NCBI GenBank assembly: GCA_030596265.1
Contig: JAUVKM010000001.1
Coordinates: 1 to 35,113, forward strand
Length of the DNA stretch: 35,113 bases
From: Candidatus Cloacimonadota bacterium
Lineage (GTDB): Bacteria > Cloacimonadota > Cloacimonadia > Cloacimonadales > TCS61
Reading direction: 5' to 3'
Shown here: positions 24,992 to 33,307 of the stretch, in pieces
Position numbering within the stretch: position 1 is the stretch's first letter
Layout of the letters: each line of letters starts with the position of its first letter
Program-made: the position numbers and the translations under genes
Notes under the pieces: generated by a model
The model's input: only the letters and a program-made list of their open reading frames with translations
What the model was told of the DNA's origin: nothing
Database searches by the model: none

Positions 24992-26001
24992 GTGAGAAAT
25001 TAAATTTTATATGGATTGATGATCAAGAATCAAGAATCACACAAAATAATTACCTTGATAGTAATAAGTTAATTGAATGTGAATTTATACCTGTGCGAGA
25101 GGAAGATCTGTTAAAATTATTAAATGATGAGATTTTTCCAAATGAAGAACCAGATTTAATTCTAATTGATCACAAGTTAACTGATGTAAAAAATGAGCTA
25201 AAATTTTCTGGAGCATCTTATGCAAAAATTATTCGAGAGCAATGGCCAGAATGCCCAATTGTTGCTGTAACTGCAATAGTAAACTTGATTGAAGATACGA
25301 CTTTTCAACAAAGGGAAAGTTATGATGAGATATTAAGAGGACATCAGATTAAGAGCAAACAAAATTTATTGGTAGCAATTGCCAGATCAAATAAAGAGAT
25401 TGCCCGATTAAACAAATATTTAAAAAATAATAAACCTGAACATATTATTAAACTATTAAAATTGCTTAAATCATCTAAAGATGATATTGATAAGTTAGAG
25501 ATGATAATACCAGAAAATGTTATATTAAATTTGGGGAAAAAAGACTTAACATTCGAGTTATCGAAATGGATTCGAAAAATTTTATTTGTACGTCCAGGTT
25601 TTTTATATGATAAACTTTGGACTTCTACAATGTTAGGAATAAAAGAAACAAGTTTTGAGAAAATCGAACATTTCTTTACTGATGCAAAATACAAAGGATT
25701 GTATCATAATGATGATAATGTTAGATGGTGGCAATCGAAAATAAAAGAAATATTGTTTTCAGAGTTTCCCGATGATGAAGAATATTTACCATGGAAATTA
25801 GGACACAATCTTGATGGTGTAGAAGATGCTGATCATAGCCTTTGTCATGTATGTAAGGATAAATATCCAGAAACAATTGCTTATACAGATATGACAATGA
25901 AAAAAAGAGCACCTATGCATATAAGATGTACGAAACCAAACCCATATTCTCCAAAGATGTTATATTTTGAAGAAATCAGAATAATGAGAGATTCTGAATG
26001 A
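24988..26001 (+). CDS. Receiver-domain protein with C-terminal zinc knuckle
   Basis: 337 aa. Residues ~5-110 are a CheY-like receiver: FIWIDDQ (acidic pair 11-12), DLILIDHKL (phosphoacceptor Asp 61), PIVAVTA (Thr 95). The receiver's usual lysine after this is not obvious. Residues ~120-270 are helical with no known output domain (no HTH). The C-terminal ~60 residues have LCHVCKDKYP (C286, C289) and MHIRCTKPN (H311, C314), a CxxC...HxxC zinc knuckle. ATG overlaps the kinase stop (ATGA), so the two are co-translated and likely cognate partners. Output may be direct protein-protein or DNA binding via the zinc knuckle, for instance on the downstream methyltransferase; inference. Confidence 0.8.
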   Translation: MSEKLNFIWIDDQESRITQNNYLDSNKLIECEFIPVREEDLLKLLNDEIFPNEEPDLILIDHKLTDVKNELKFSGASYAKIIREQWPECPIVAVTAIVNLIEDTTFQQRESYDEILRGHQIKSKQNLLVAIARSNKEIARLNKYLKNNKPEHIIKLLKLLKSSKDDIDKLEMIIPENVILNLGKKDLTFELSKWIRKILFVRPGFLYDKLWTSTMLGIKETSFEKIEHFFTDAKYKGLYHNDDNVRWWQSKIKEILFSEFPDDEEYLPWKLGHNLDGVEDADHSLCHVCKDKYPETIAYTDMTMKKRAPMHIRCTKPNPYSPKMLYFEEIRIMRDSE

Positions 26002-26720
26002 GAATATGTGATGATTATCCAAAACCAATTGACTTAAAAAAAAATGAAATTTATGCTCTAAAGATGATAGGAGCAAATTCAAATCTCCGTAGTTTATCTG
26101 ATTCTTTTGAGCTTTTTGCTTCTTCAGCTTATAAATATTACGAATCGTTGAAAAATCCAAAAAGATTATTTAATCTCCCAATTGATTTTGAAAATGGTTT
26201 TGATATTTTCTTAAACAAAATTAAATATCATATAATAATAGGTGTAAAAATAATCACAAAAAAAAATAGGACGTCATTAATATATGATGAAATAAGTTAT
26301 TCATTAAGTATAGGAGATAAAACTAACAATAAATTAATTAGAAGATTTCACTTTGACTATCTAATTTCAGAACAAAAATCAAAGCAACCTGTATACCATT
26401 TCCAGTATCCCGGAGAAAATTCTCCATATATTAAAACCCTAAAGTTAGATAATTCTCATATGAATCCTGAGGTTTCTGAACCTAGATTTTTTTATTTACC
26501 AACAACGTTCTCAATTTTATTGCATAACATTCTTATCCAATTTAAAGATGACAAAGTAGAAAAAATTCTTGAAACAGATGAATGGAGAAGTCTAATACGT
26601 GATAATGAGAAATTTATTTTAAAGAAATATTTTGAAAATTGTAATTCGTTTTTTTCGATGTCAAGTTGCGATAAAAAGCTTTTCACAAGTGATTTCTACT
26701 ATGGTGAGAAATTTGAATAG
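25998..26720 (+). CDS. 240-aa protein of unknown function in the kinase-methylase operon
   Basis: 240 aa, no signal peptide or membrane segments. The middle has RFHFDYLISEQKSKQPVYHF, then QYPGENSPY, i.e. an HxD...HxQ arrangement, followed by EPRFFYLPTTFSILLHNILI and a C-terminal helix EWRSLIRDNEKFILKKYF. The motif order (H-x-D-Y ... P-x-Y-H-x-Q ... P-R-x-x-x-x-P) looks like a conserved family, but I cannot name it. The start overlaps the receiver stop by 4 bases and its end overlaps the methyltransferase start by 20, so it belongs to the same functional unit. In a restriction-like system the missing nuclease could be sought here, but no PD-(D/E)xK or HNH motif is evident. Confidence 0.7.
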   Translation: MRICDDYPKPIDLKKNEIYALKMIGANSNLRSLSDSFELFASSAYKYYESLKNPKRLFNLPIDFENGFDIFLNKIKYHIIIGVKIITKKNRTSLIYDEISYSLSIGDKTNNKLIRRFHFDYLISEQKSKQPVYHFQYPGENSPYIKTLKLDNSHMNPEVSEPRFFYLPTTFSILLHNILIQFKDDKVEKILETDEWRSLIRDNEKFILKKYFENCNSFFSMSSCDKKLFTSDFYYGEKFE

Positions 26721-28266
26721 CAATAAAAAGAATGGTGTTTATTATACTCCACTATTCTTGGCTGATTATTTAGTAAATTCTTTGATTTCAAAAAGTGGAG
26801 TAACTTATTTTGATCCTGCTTATGGCAATGGTGCACTTTTAGAAGCCACAGAAAACATATTAAATCAAAAATACCCAAAGTTATCTAATCAAAATTTACT
26901 CTTTGGTTGCGACATAAATCCAGTAAATAAGAAAATTGATAATATCCCACAATCCCAGTTATATAAAATGGATTTTTTTAAATTTTCTGAAACACATAAA
27001 TTTGATAACATTGTAATGAATCCACCTTATATTAGAAATAGAAATATCAATATTGAGATTAAAAAGCAATTTGATAAATTACTTAAAAGAAATAAAGTAA
27101 GATTAAACAAAAAATCTGACTTATGGGTTTATTTCCTTATAAAAGCTTTAAATCATTTACATAAAAACGGCAATATAGGTGCAATTATTCCATGGTCATT
27201 TCTGCAAGCAGATTATTCTATAAATCTAAGAAAATGGTTGTATGACAAGTTTGAAGAGATTGAGGTTGTAGCTTTAGGAAATGGATATTTCACTAATACT
27301 GATGAGAGAATAATATTACTGTGGCTAAAAAAATTTGATAACAAGACAAAATCAATAAGTTGTTGTTTCGCAAAAAATATTGATGATAAAATAAATTATA
27401 AAATATTAGAAAAAGATGGTTGGGAATCAGGATCAATTAATTTTAGTAAAGATTATAATGTTGATGAGATTGTTAAAGATTATAAATCAAAATATGGTTT
27501 TCAAGAATTTAGAGAAGTTGCTAATATTAGAATTGGAATAGTCACAGGAGCAAATAAATATTTTATCAAGACTAATGCTGAAGCCAAGAAAATTGGATTT
27601 CATACAAATCAATTAGTTTCAATTTATACTTCAACAAAAGAACTTAATGAATTAAACACAAAGCAGAAACCTAAGAAAAAGTTATTAATAATTCATCCAA
27701 AAAACAAAGATAAATTTATTAATTATATTAATATTGGAAAAGAAGAGAATGTTAATTTAAGAGCTCATTCAAAATTACGTAATCATTGGTTTTATATTAA
27801 AAAGGAGAACATTTCTGATGCTTTTTTCCCATACAGAAGTATGAATATTCCTTTTTTAATCTTTAATACTAAATATCAATGTACAAATTCAATCCATAGA
27901 ATTTATTTTAAGAATCTTTCCGAAAATGAACAGAAATGGATTCAAATAAGCTTATTGTCTGCACCGGGTCTCCTGTCTTTAGAGAGATTCTCAAAGATTT
28001 ATGGTAGTGGTGTTTTAAAGATAGAACCCGGTTCATTATATAATTCAATTGTGTTTAAATGTGATGACAATATCGACAAAGAATATGAACAAATATCGAA
28101 AAATATTTCAAATCATCAAAGGGAAGAAGCAGTTGATTTAGCTACAAAACTAATAAAAGATAAATTACAAATTCCGGATGATCTAATTCTAAAAACTCAA
28201 ATAAGCTTGTCAGAATTTCAAAATAGAAGAGTAAATAGAAAAAGTAAAAACAATTATTATCTTTAG
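26701..28266 (+). CDS. N6-adenine DNA methyltransferase (TaqI/Eco57I-like)
   Basis: 521 aa from ATG 26701, just before KKNGVYYTPLFLADYLV, the usual entry of type II gamma adenine methylases; an open frame extends upstream but overlaps the previous gene further. SAM-binding motif I is YFDPAYGNGALLEA, the acidic residue follows in FGCDINPVN, and catalytic motif IV is NPPYI. The C-terminal half (~270-500) is a target-recognition region like TaqI_C: VANIRIGIVTGANKYFI, CTNSIHRIYF, LERFSKIYGSGVLKIEPGSL. It should methylate adenine N6 in a specific short DNA sequence. At this length there is no room for the endonuclease domain of a type IIG enzyme. Last gene of the four-gene operon. Confidence 0.9.
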   Translation: MVRNLNSNKKNGVYYTPLFLADYLVNSLISKSGVTYFDPAYGNGALLEATENILNQKYPKLSNQNLLFGCDINPVNKKIDNIPQSQLYKMDFFKFSETHKFDNIVMNPPYIRNRNINIEIKKQFDKLLKRNKVRLNKKSDLWVYFLIKALNHLHKNGNIGAIIPWSFLQADYSINLRKWLYDKFEEIEVVALGNGYFTNTDERIILLWLKKFDNKTKSISCCFAKNIDDKINYKILEKDGWESGSINFSKDYNVDEIVKDYKSKYGFQEFREVANIRIGIVTGANKYFIKTNAEAKKIGFHTNQLVSIYTSTKELNELNTKQKPKKKLLIIHPKNKDKFINYINIGKEENVNLRAHSKLRNHWFYIKKENISDAFFPYRSMNIPFLIFNTKYQCTNSIHRIYFKNLSENEQKWIQISLLSAPGLLSLERFSKIYGSGVLKIEPGSLYNSIVFKCDDNIDKEYEQISKNISNHQREEAVDLATKLIKDKLQIPDDLILKTQISLSEFQNRRVNRKSKNNYYL

Positions 28267-28338
28267 TTTTCCATAACCAGTCTTAGTAGACTATCTCTGG
28301 AAGTCACTAAAAGAACTTTTTGGTTATATTTTCCATCA

Positions 28339-28623
28339 CTAACTCTTGATAACAGGGTCAGTACATAATTGGATAGCATATTTTACATCGATTTTGAAAA
28401 GCTTTTCCACCTTATGCAATTTAAAAATTATGTGGTTTTTTGCTAAAGCTTTATCGTCTACATTACATATTACTTCCCATGTAGTAGATATCTTACTGAT
28501 TCTTGACCATTCAAACTTAGGCTCTTGTTGGTGGATTTTTTCTAAATAAACTGCTATTTTTTCCCAAATACCTTTGTCTTTTGGATTCTCTAATTCATAA
28601 TCTACAAGTGCATAGTAATTCAT
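28339..28623 (-). CDS. Small conserved-looking cytosolic protein
   Basis: 94 aa from ATG 28623, chosen because GGAG (28629-28632, minus strand) sits six bases upstream; a further ATG at 28635 overlaps that site. Sequence NYYALVDYELENPKDKGIWE, then KIAVYLEKIHQQEPKFEWSR, with DDKALAKNHIIFKLHKVEKL later. Mixed alpha/beta, no cysteine cluster, no known motif. It is convergent to the methyltransferase operon and separated by 72 bases. The region upstream (28710-28760) has GGGTAACTT...GAATGAATTA, recalling repeat copy B. Unknown function. Confidence 0.6.
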   Translation of the reverse strand: MNYYALVDYELENPKDKGIWEKIAVYLEKIHQQEPKFEWSRISKISTTWEVICNVDDKALAKNHIIFKLHKVEKLFKIDVKYAIQLCTDPVIKS

Positions 28624-28802
28624 TACTTTCTCCATTATAATATTTTATAATTCCAACTTAGCATCATCAATCCTGATAAACAATAAACACTCTAAAAGAT
28701 TAGAGAAAATAATATTTATGGTTGGGTAACTTGTATTGCTATTTTGTTTAATCAGAATGAATTAAAATGTTGTCTTTTGCAGATCATGATTGTATTTCTA
28801 CC

Positions 28803-29426
28803 CTATTTTCCACTTCTATACATTGAGTATAATTTTCCAATTAAAGTTGTATCCAATTGCTTTGGATCAATTATATCTGGTTGATCTCCGAGCTTATTAG
28901 TTGATAGAATTATCTTATCGTTTTCGGGATTATACGTCACTATTTTCAAATTAGGTTTACCTTTGATATTAACAGCACAAATCTTACCTTTTTTATCAGT
29001 CCAGTTTGTATCCTTTTCTATTATAATAAAGTCATTATTACAGATTTTAGGTTCCATGTCACGACCATTAACCCTGTAATAATGATAATCATCTACATTA
29101 TTAACTAATGGTGAAGCTAATGACACACCACCGAATCCGGGACCCTTCATTCTTACAGAATCACCAGCTGCAATATCTGATTCTACGTGTAAAGTTTGTA
29201 TATTGCGTTCAAATTCAGCCTTAAACATTCTACCCTCTCCAGTGAGAAGCCAGTTAATGTTACAATTTGTAGCCTTCACTACAGCGTGCAAAACCCTCAT
29301 TGATATTTCACGTCTATTATTTTCAATATGACTGTAACCAGAACGCTTTATGCCTAATGATTCAGCAAATTCTTTTTGACTTTTATGTACCTTACTTCTG
29401 AGGAGTTTAAGCCTTTCACTAATCAT
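28803..29426 (-). CDS. CI/LexA-like repressor (HTH + S24 domain lacking the catalytic Ser)
   Basis: 207 aa. Residues ~1-70 are an HTH_3 DNA-binding domain (SQKEFAESLGIKRSGYSHIE). Residues ~85-205 are an S24/LexA-like fold: AAGDSVRMKG, YYRVNGRDMEPKICNNDFII, KKGKICAVNIKG. In active members the motif is V-x-G-[DE]-S-M-x-P with a nucleophilic Ser; here it reads VNGRDMEP, so Asp replaces Ser and self-cleavage (SOS induction) is not expected. The gene is divergent from the Ner-like and transposase genes, with two operator-like repeats between them, the Mu c-repressor position. Probably keeps transposition genes off. An AAAAGTTACTC-type leader gives no obvious ribosome-binding site. Confidence 0.85.
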   Translation of the reverse strand: MISERLKLLRSKVHKSQKEFAESLGIKRSGYSHIENNRREISMRVLHAVVKATNCNINWLLTGEGRMFKAEFERNIQTLHVESDIAAGDSVRMKGPGFGGVSLASPLVNNVDDYHYYRVNGRDMEPKICNNDFIIIEKDTNWTDKKGKICAVNIKGKPNLKIVTYNPENDKIILSTNKLGDQPDIIDPKQLDTTLIGKLYSMYRSGK

Positions 29427-29429
29427 AAA

Positions 29430-29476
29430 AGTTACTCTCTGTACTTTTTTTTATTTGACAAGTTACACTACGTACC
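29430..29476. promoter_or_regulatory. Two tandem operator-like repeats in the divergent control region
   Basis: AGTTACTCTCTGTACT (29430-29445) and AGTTACACTACGTACC (29461-29476) share AGTTAC-N5-GTAC, each an imperfect dyad, and are exactly 31 bp apart, about three helical turns, so dimers would bind the same face. TTGACA at 29455-29460 falls between them and could be the early promoter -35. Further right TTCCC...GGGAA (29488-29507) is another dyad. Likely binding sites of the adjacent repressor and/or Ner-like protein. Confidence 0.6.
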
Positions 29477-29527
29477 TTTTCTTTGTTCCCAATAGCGAAC
29501 GGGAAAAAAGTATAAGGAGGATAAAAG

Positions 29528-29767
29528 ATGTCAAGAGTTAAACAAAAACCACCAGCTAATGATATTAACAAAAATGAGCTGAAATGCATTATAATACGTC
29601 ATTTCAAAAGTCAAAAGGAGTTTTGTAAATTTGCCGGTATTAACTACGGAACAATAAGACAATATTTACCGGGAAAGAACATGCCTAAGATCGACTGCCT
29701 GGTCGTTAAGGCACTTGATAATCTGGGATATAATCCGGACGGATCAAGAGTCGAGGAAAAATCATGA
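29528..29767 (+). CDS. Ner-like small HTH regulator
   Basis: 79 aa. A helix-turn-helix is visible in SQKEFCKFAGINYGTIRQYL at residues ~29-48, with basic flanks. Size and place (first gene of the transposition operon, divergent from the repressor) match Ner of Mu-like elements, which tempers early transcription. AAGGAGG at 29515-29521 precedes ATG 29528. The stop overlaps the next start (ATGA). The Ner label is by analogy of position and size, not by close sequence match. Confidence 0.7.
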   Translation: MSRVKQKPPANDINKNELKCIIIRHFKSQKEFCKFAGINYGTIRQYLPGKNMPKIDCLVVKALDNLGYNPDGSRVEEKS

Positions 29768-30018
29768 GTAATACAAATATAAGATCCAGTAATAACGAAG
29801 GATTATTCAAAAGACTGAATATTAACGTGGTGAAAGCTATCCCCTATAAGCCAGGAGTAGTAGAAAGATACTTTAAGAGTTTAACTCCCAAAAACGAATC
29901 ACAGAGACCGAAAACGGATATTACGAGGATTAGACCTTTTTATAATTTAGAGCCGTTACCGGGCAGATTTGAACTATTCGAAAAACTCACTACTTTGTGG
30001 ATTTTCCCAAGAGTTTAA
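29764..30018 (+). CDS. Small unknown protein in the transposition operon
   Basis: 84 aa, basic, no recognised domain: NTNIRSSNNEGLFKRLNINV then VKAIPYKPGVVERYFKSLTP, ending FELFEKLTTLWIFPRV. Translationally coupled to the Ner-like gene (4-base overlap) and 11 bases before the transposase ATG. Small proteins at this place in Mu-like operons are often accessory or unneeded; no function can be read. Confidence 0.6.
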   Translation: MSNTNIRSSNNEGLFKRLNINVVKAIPYKPGVVERYFKSLTPKNESQRPKTDITRIRPFYNLEPLPGRFELFEKLTTLWIFPRV

Positions 30019-30029
30019 TAGGAGTAAAT

Positions 30030-32249
30030 ATGTGGTTGAGTGTAGCGGATGTAGCAAAGAGAGAAGAAGTCTCCGTAAGAACGATACAGAGACGAATTAA
30101 GAATGGTTATTATGATGGGAAAGTTCAAGAATTTACCAGTAGAGGTCGTAGCGGAACCACATACAAAATTTTTTGGTCGAATAACGACACTCAAATCTAT
30201 TACGACAATAACGACACGGATGAAGCAAAAAAAGAAATTTCCTCTCCAATTAATAACGACATTAATACGACAAATAACGACACGGTGACGTTATTAAAAA
30301 AACCGAATCACGACATTAACAATCCGAATAACGACACTCAAATTTATAACGACAATAACGACATAACCCTGACCGGACAGGAAAATAAACCGGAACTCAA
30401 CCACAAGGGGGCGGACTCGTCACCCGTCCCCGCTCCTACTTCCGGATTATGCTTGCAAAAACAGCAACGTGATATACTGTTCCAGCCTGACTATAATCCC
30501 AGACCCGAACCGGAAGTTCCGGACTCCTATAAAAGGATAGGGCAACTAAGAGCTCAACTATGTAAATATGCCCTTGATCTGACGGTCAAAGCTTCCATCA
30601 GTAAAACAGAGGCATATAAGCGCACGGTCGAGCTCTACAATTTTGGTGATATCGTTACCGAACTGCATAACTATAAAGCTGATGAGACTGTTTCACTGCG
30701 TACACTACAGCGCTGGATTGGTAAGTATAAAAAAGGTGGATACGATTATCTTGATCTGGTTCCCAGCTACTCGGTCGGACCCGGGGCAGTTACCATTACG
30801 GAAACAGAAGAGAACTACCTCTTGAAATACTATTTGAAACAAGGTAAAGTCTATATAGGCACTATTATCAACACACTCAAGACAAAAGCACTCAAAGGTG
30901 ATATCAACTCTCCCTCATCTCCTGCAACCTTAAGACGCTGGATGCAGAGATATGAAAAGAACAATAAACGCATAGTCGATCTCCTGCGTAATGGAGAGAC
31001 TCACCTCAGAAATAATCTGATAAAATATATTGAGAGAGATTCATCTCTTCTAATGCCGGGTGATGTATTTATAGCAGACGGCAATACACTTAACTTCCTT
31101 ATTCTTGATCCTCAAACGGGAAAGGCGAAAAGAATGATCTTTGTAGCTGTCATGGACTGGGCCAGTCGAATGATAGTAGGTGGATCTATTGCAACTACAG
31201 AAGATACTCAAAATATTGCTAATGCTTATCGAAATGCTTTTATAAATTACGGTGGAGTTCCAAGAGTTGTTTATATAGATAATGGGAAAGCATTCAAGTC
31301 CCAGTACTTTACCGGAAGCAAGAGTTCTAATTATCCAGATCTGGAAGATCTGTTGGGTGGTATGTTCCAAAGATTGGGAACTAAAGAGATATTTGCTCGA
31401 GCTTATAATGCCAGAGCTAAGATCATTGAGCGTTGGTTCAAGACTTTCAATAATGCTTTTGAAAGGTACTTAGACGGCTATGTAGGAGCAAGCATATCTG
31501 ATAAACCTGCCCATATGCAACGTAACGAATCTTTTATGAAGAAACTGGTTGATGAGCGACCTCTCACCTATACCGAAGCACAATCTCTGATAAGTTACTA
31601 TATAAACAATTTCTATCACAAACAGGCTCATAAAGGATTGAACGGTAAAACTCCGGAAGAGATCTATCTAGCTCATCCCTGTCCTAAAGAACGCAGGATC
31701 TCACCTTCAGAGTTAGATTTTCTGATGCTGAAGCATGATCTGAAACTGGTTAACAGGAACGGCATAACATTCTTAAAGCAGAACTACTGGCATCCTAACC
31801 TGGCTGATCATATCAGAGAAAAAATGTATTTCAGATACGATCCCAATAATATCAGCTTTATCCAAGTCTATAATATTCACGGTAAATTCATCTGTACTGC
31901 CAGACCTAATGAGAAGGTACATCCGATGATAACTTTATCTGAGAATAAAGAGTTAACTGAAAAGCAGGTTAAGAAAGGGATAGCATATCAGAACCGAATC
32001 GTTAGAGAAACCAAAGAGCAGGCACTCAAAACATTATCCAATATCCAGAAAGATGATCATAAGTTCATAGAATCGGTCAGTGAAGGAACAAATCTATTTA
32101 ATAATGTAAAACCCGAAATTCCGGCTAAGATCAAAACAATGGATGAGGTGATGATCGAGCGGGGAGACAATCCCAAACAAATCGAAGAAGTAAAAGTAAA
32201 GAAAGTAAGAAAATTAGATACTGATATCAAAACATTAGGATTAGGATAG
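30030..32249 (+). CDS. Mu-like DDE transposase (rve integrase core)
   Basis: 739 aa from ATG 30030, five bases after AGGAG at 30020-30024; a GTG at 29997 is in frame but has no such site. Residues ~1-35 are a winged/excisionase-like HTH (SVADVAKREEVSVRTIQRRI). Residues ~48-115 are an Asn/Asp-rich linker coded by decamer repeats. Residues ~165-330 hold two more DNA-binding helical domains (SLRTLQRWIGKYKKGGYDYL, SPATLRRWMQRYEKN). The catalytic core has PGDVFIADGN (first Asp), RVVYIDNGKAF (second Asp) and ARAKIIERWFKTFNNAF (Glu), then the Mu-C-like domain (LTYTEAQSLISYYINNFYHK). It nicks and joins transposon 3' ends. The downstream AAA ATPase supports Mu/Tn7-type transposition. Confidence 0.92.
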   Translation: MWLSVADVAKREEVSVRTIQRRIKNGYYDGKVQEFTSRGRSGTTYKIFWSNNDTQIYYDNNDTDEAKKEISSPINNDINTTNNDTVTLLKKPNHDINNPNNDTQIYNDNNDITLTGQENKPELNHKGADSSPVPAPTSGLCLQKQQRDILFQPDYNPRPEPEVPDSYKRIGQLRAQLCKYALDLTVKASISKTEAYKRTVELYNFGDIVTELHNYKADETVSLRTLQRWIGKYKKGGYDYLDLVPSYSVGPGAVTITETEENYLLKYYLKQGKVYIGTIINTLKTKALKGDINSPSSPATLRRWMQRYEKNNKRIVDLLRNGETHLRNNLIKYIERDSSLLMPGDVFIADGNTLNFLILDPQTGKAKRMIFVAVMDWASRMIVGGSIATTEDTQNIANAYRNAFINYGGVPRVVYIDNGKAFKSQYFTGSKSSNYPDLEDLLGGMFQRLGTKEIFARAYNARAKIIERWFKTFNNAFERYLDGYVGASISDKPAHMQRNESFMKKLVDERPLTYTEAQSLISYYINNFYHKQAHKGLNGKTPEEIYLAHPCPKERRISPSELDFLMLKHDLKLVNRNGITFLKQNYWHPNLADHIREKMYFRYDPNNISFIQVYNIHGKFICTARPNEKVHPMITLSENKELTEKQVKKGIAYQNRIVRETKEQALKTLSNIQKDDHKFIESVSEGTNLFNNVKPEIPAKIKTMDEVMIERGDNPKQIEEVKVKKVRKLDTDIKTLGLG
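30180..30363 (+). repeat. AATAACGACA decamer array inside the transposase gene
   Basis: Six exact copies of AATAACGACA (30180, 30207, 30252, 30273, 30327, 30354) and four near copies (30199, 30263, 30306, 30345) in 184 bp. All spacings are multiples of three, so they code for N-N-D-T/I repeats in the linker. The codons are the same in each exact copy, which suggests either recent duplication or selection on the DNA itself, as for an internal enhancer. Confidence 0.8.
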
Positions 32250-32258
32250 GAGGAGAAG

Positions 32259-32969
32259 ATGAAAAATGTATGTTCAGAGACGAAGAATGTACAGACAGCC
32301 CTGAAGTATATAGACCGTGTGAGAAAGCGTGATGTGATCCGGCAAACTGGTTTAATGCTTATCTATGGTATCTGGGGGATCGGCAAGACCTGGTTCGGTG
32401 AAAAATTCGCAGCTGAGAATGGTTTTATCTTTATGAGACTGTATAGTACCATGCGTCAAAAAGATTTTTTGATCGCTATGATCAAGAAAGTTTATGAAAA
32501 TCTCGGTAAAACTCAAGGAATTCCGTATTATAAGAATACTTATAGTTTATTTGAGATATTAAAGGATACGATCAATACAGGATATGATAAACCTCCGGTG
32601 ATCATTATCGATGAAATTGATTATGCCATGAAGCGAATACATATCCTTGATGCTATCCGAGACATTGCCGATGATACTATCGGAACTTACATCTGTATCG
32701 GTATGCAGAACACTTACAATGACATAAAACAAATATCACCTTACTTCTTTAATCGTTGGGCTTATACACTCCAATTTCAGCCTAATGATAAAGCAGATAT
32801 CTCTAAAACCATAAAGGATGTCTGTGAGATAGATATTAATGATACCAATATCGATCTGATCGTACATAAGTCCGAAGGTAATATGCGCAACCTGATCAAG
32901 ATCATTAACCATGCCGAGATCATTCAGAACAATGATGAGCTTACAGCACTCCTGGGAGCAAAGGAATGA
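32259..32969 (+). CDS. MuB/TniB-like AAA ATPase transposition regulator
   Basis: 236 aa. Walker A is in LIYGIWGIGKTWFGEKFA (~36-53), Walker B in PVIIIDEIDYAMKR (~111-124). A sensor-like GTYICIGMQNTYND follows (~145), then a C-terminal lid with RNLIKIINHAEI. This matches MuB/TniB/IstB-like ATPases, which coat DNA, choose targets and activate the transposase. AGGAGGAG (32249-32256) precedes the ATG; it starts 9 bases after the transposase stop. Its end overlaps the next gene by 4 bases (ATGA). Confidence 0.9.
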   Translation: MKNVCSETKNVQTALKYIDRVRKRDVIRQTGLMLIYGIWGIGKTWFGEKFAAENGFIFMRLYSTMRQKDFLIAMIKKVYENLGKTQGIPYYKNTYSLFEILKDTINTGYDKPPVIIIDEIDYAMKRIHILDAIRDIADDTIGTYICIGMQNTYNDIKQISPYFFNRWAYTLQFQPNDKADISKTIKDVCEIDINDTNIDLIVHKSEGNMRNLIKIINHAEIIQNNDELTALLGAKE

Positions 32970-33292
32970 GTCTGAGAACTGAGGATAATACAGCCAAGCA
33001 CCGTGATAAGATCGAGCAGTATATCTATAACTGTAGTGGTTCCTTTGATTCTTCATCCTGTAAATCCGCTACCGGAGTCTGTATCAATACGGTTCATAAG
33101 TATTTGAAGATATTCGAGGACTGGGGACTTGTCAAAAAGATACAACATGGCAATCAACGTATCTATATCAGAATGGAAGTAACGGCTGAGGTTAAGTATA
33201 ACATCAAAACGGCTAAGACAATGAAATCGGCAAGCTGGCTGCAAGGTTTTGAACTGTTCTACTATCTAGCTGGAACTGCATACACTTTATAG
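32966..33292 (+). CDS. Small winged-helix protein of the transposition operon
   Basis: 108 aa. The central part SCKSATGVCINTVHKYLKIF then EDWGLVKKIQHGNQRIYIRM is a winged helix-turn-helix: recognition helix followed by a two-strand wing. The start overlaps the ATPase stop. It is the last gene before the right transposon end. Possibly a transposition accessory or target-selector factor, or a second regulator; not a known named family to me. Confidence 0.7.
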   Translation: MSLRTEDNTAKHRDKIEQYIYNCSGSFDSSSCKSATGVCINTVHKYLKIFEDWGLVKKIQHGNQRIYIRMEVTAEVKYNIKTAKTMKSASWLQGFELFYYLAGTAYTL

Positions 33293-33307
33293 ACAATTTT
33301 ACCTTTA

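Noticed and set aside
26701..28266. Type IIG restriction-methylation enzyme
   Set aside because: At 521 aa the protein is filled by the methylase core and target-recognition region; no endonuclease motif is visible.
28273..28327. Terminator between the convergent methylase and 94-aa genes
   Set aside because: ATAACCA and TGGTTAT can pair and a short T-run follows, but the loop is over 40 bases; too weak to list.
30180..30363. A CRISPR array
   Set aside because: The repeats are 10 bp, lie in frame inside the transposase gene and have no uniform spacers; no cas gene is in the window.
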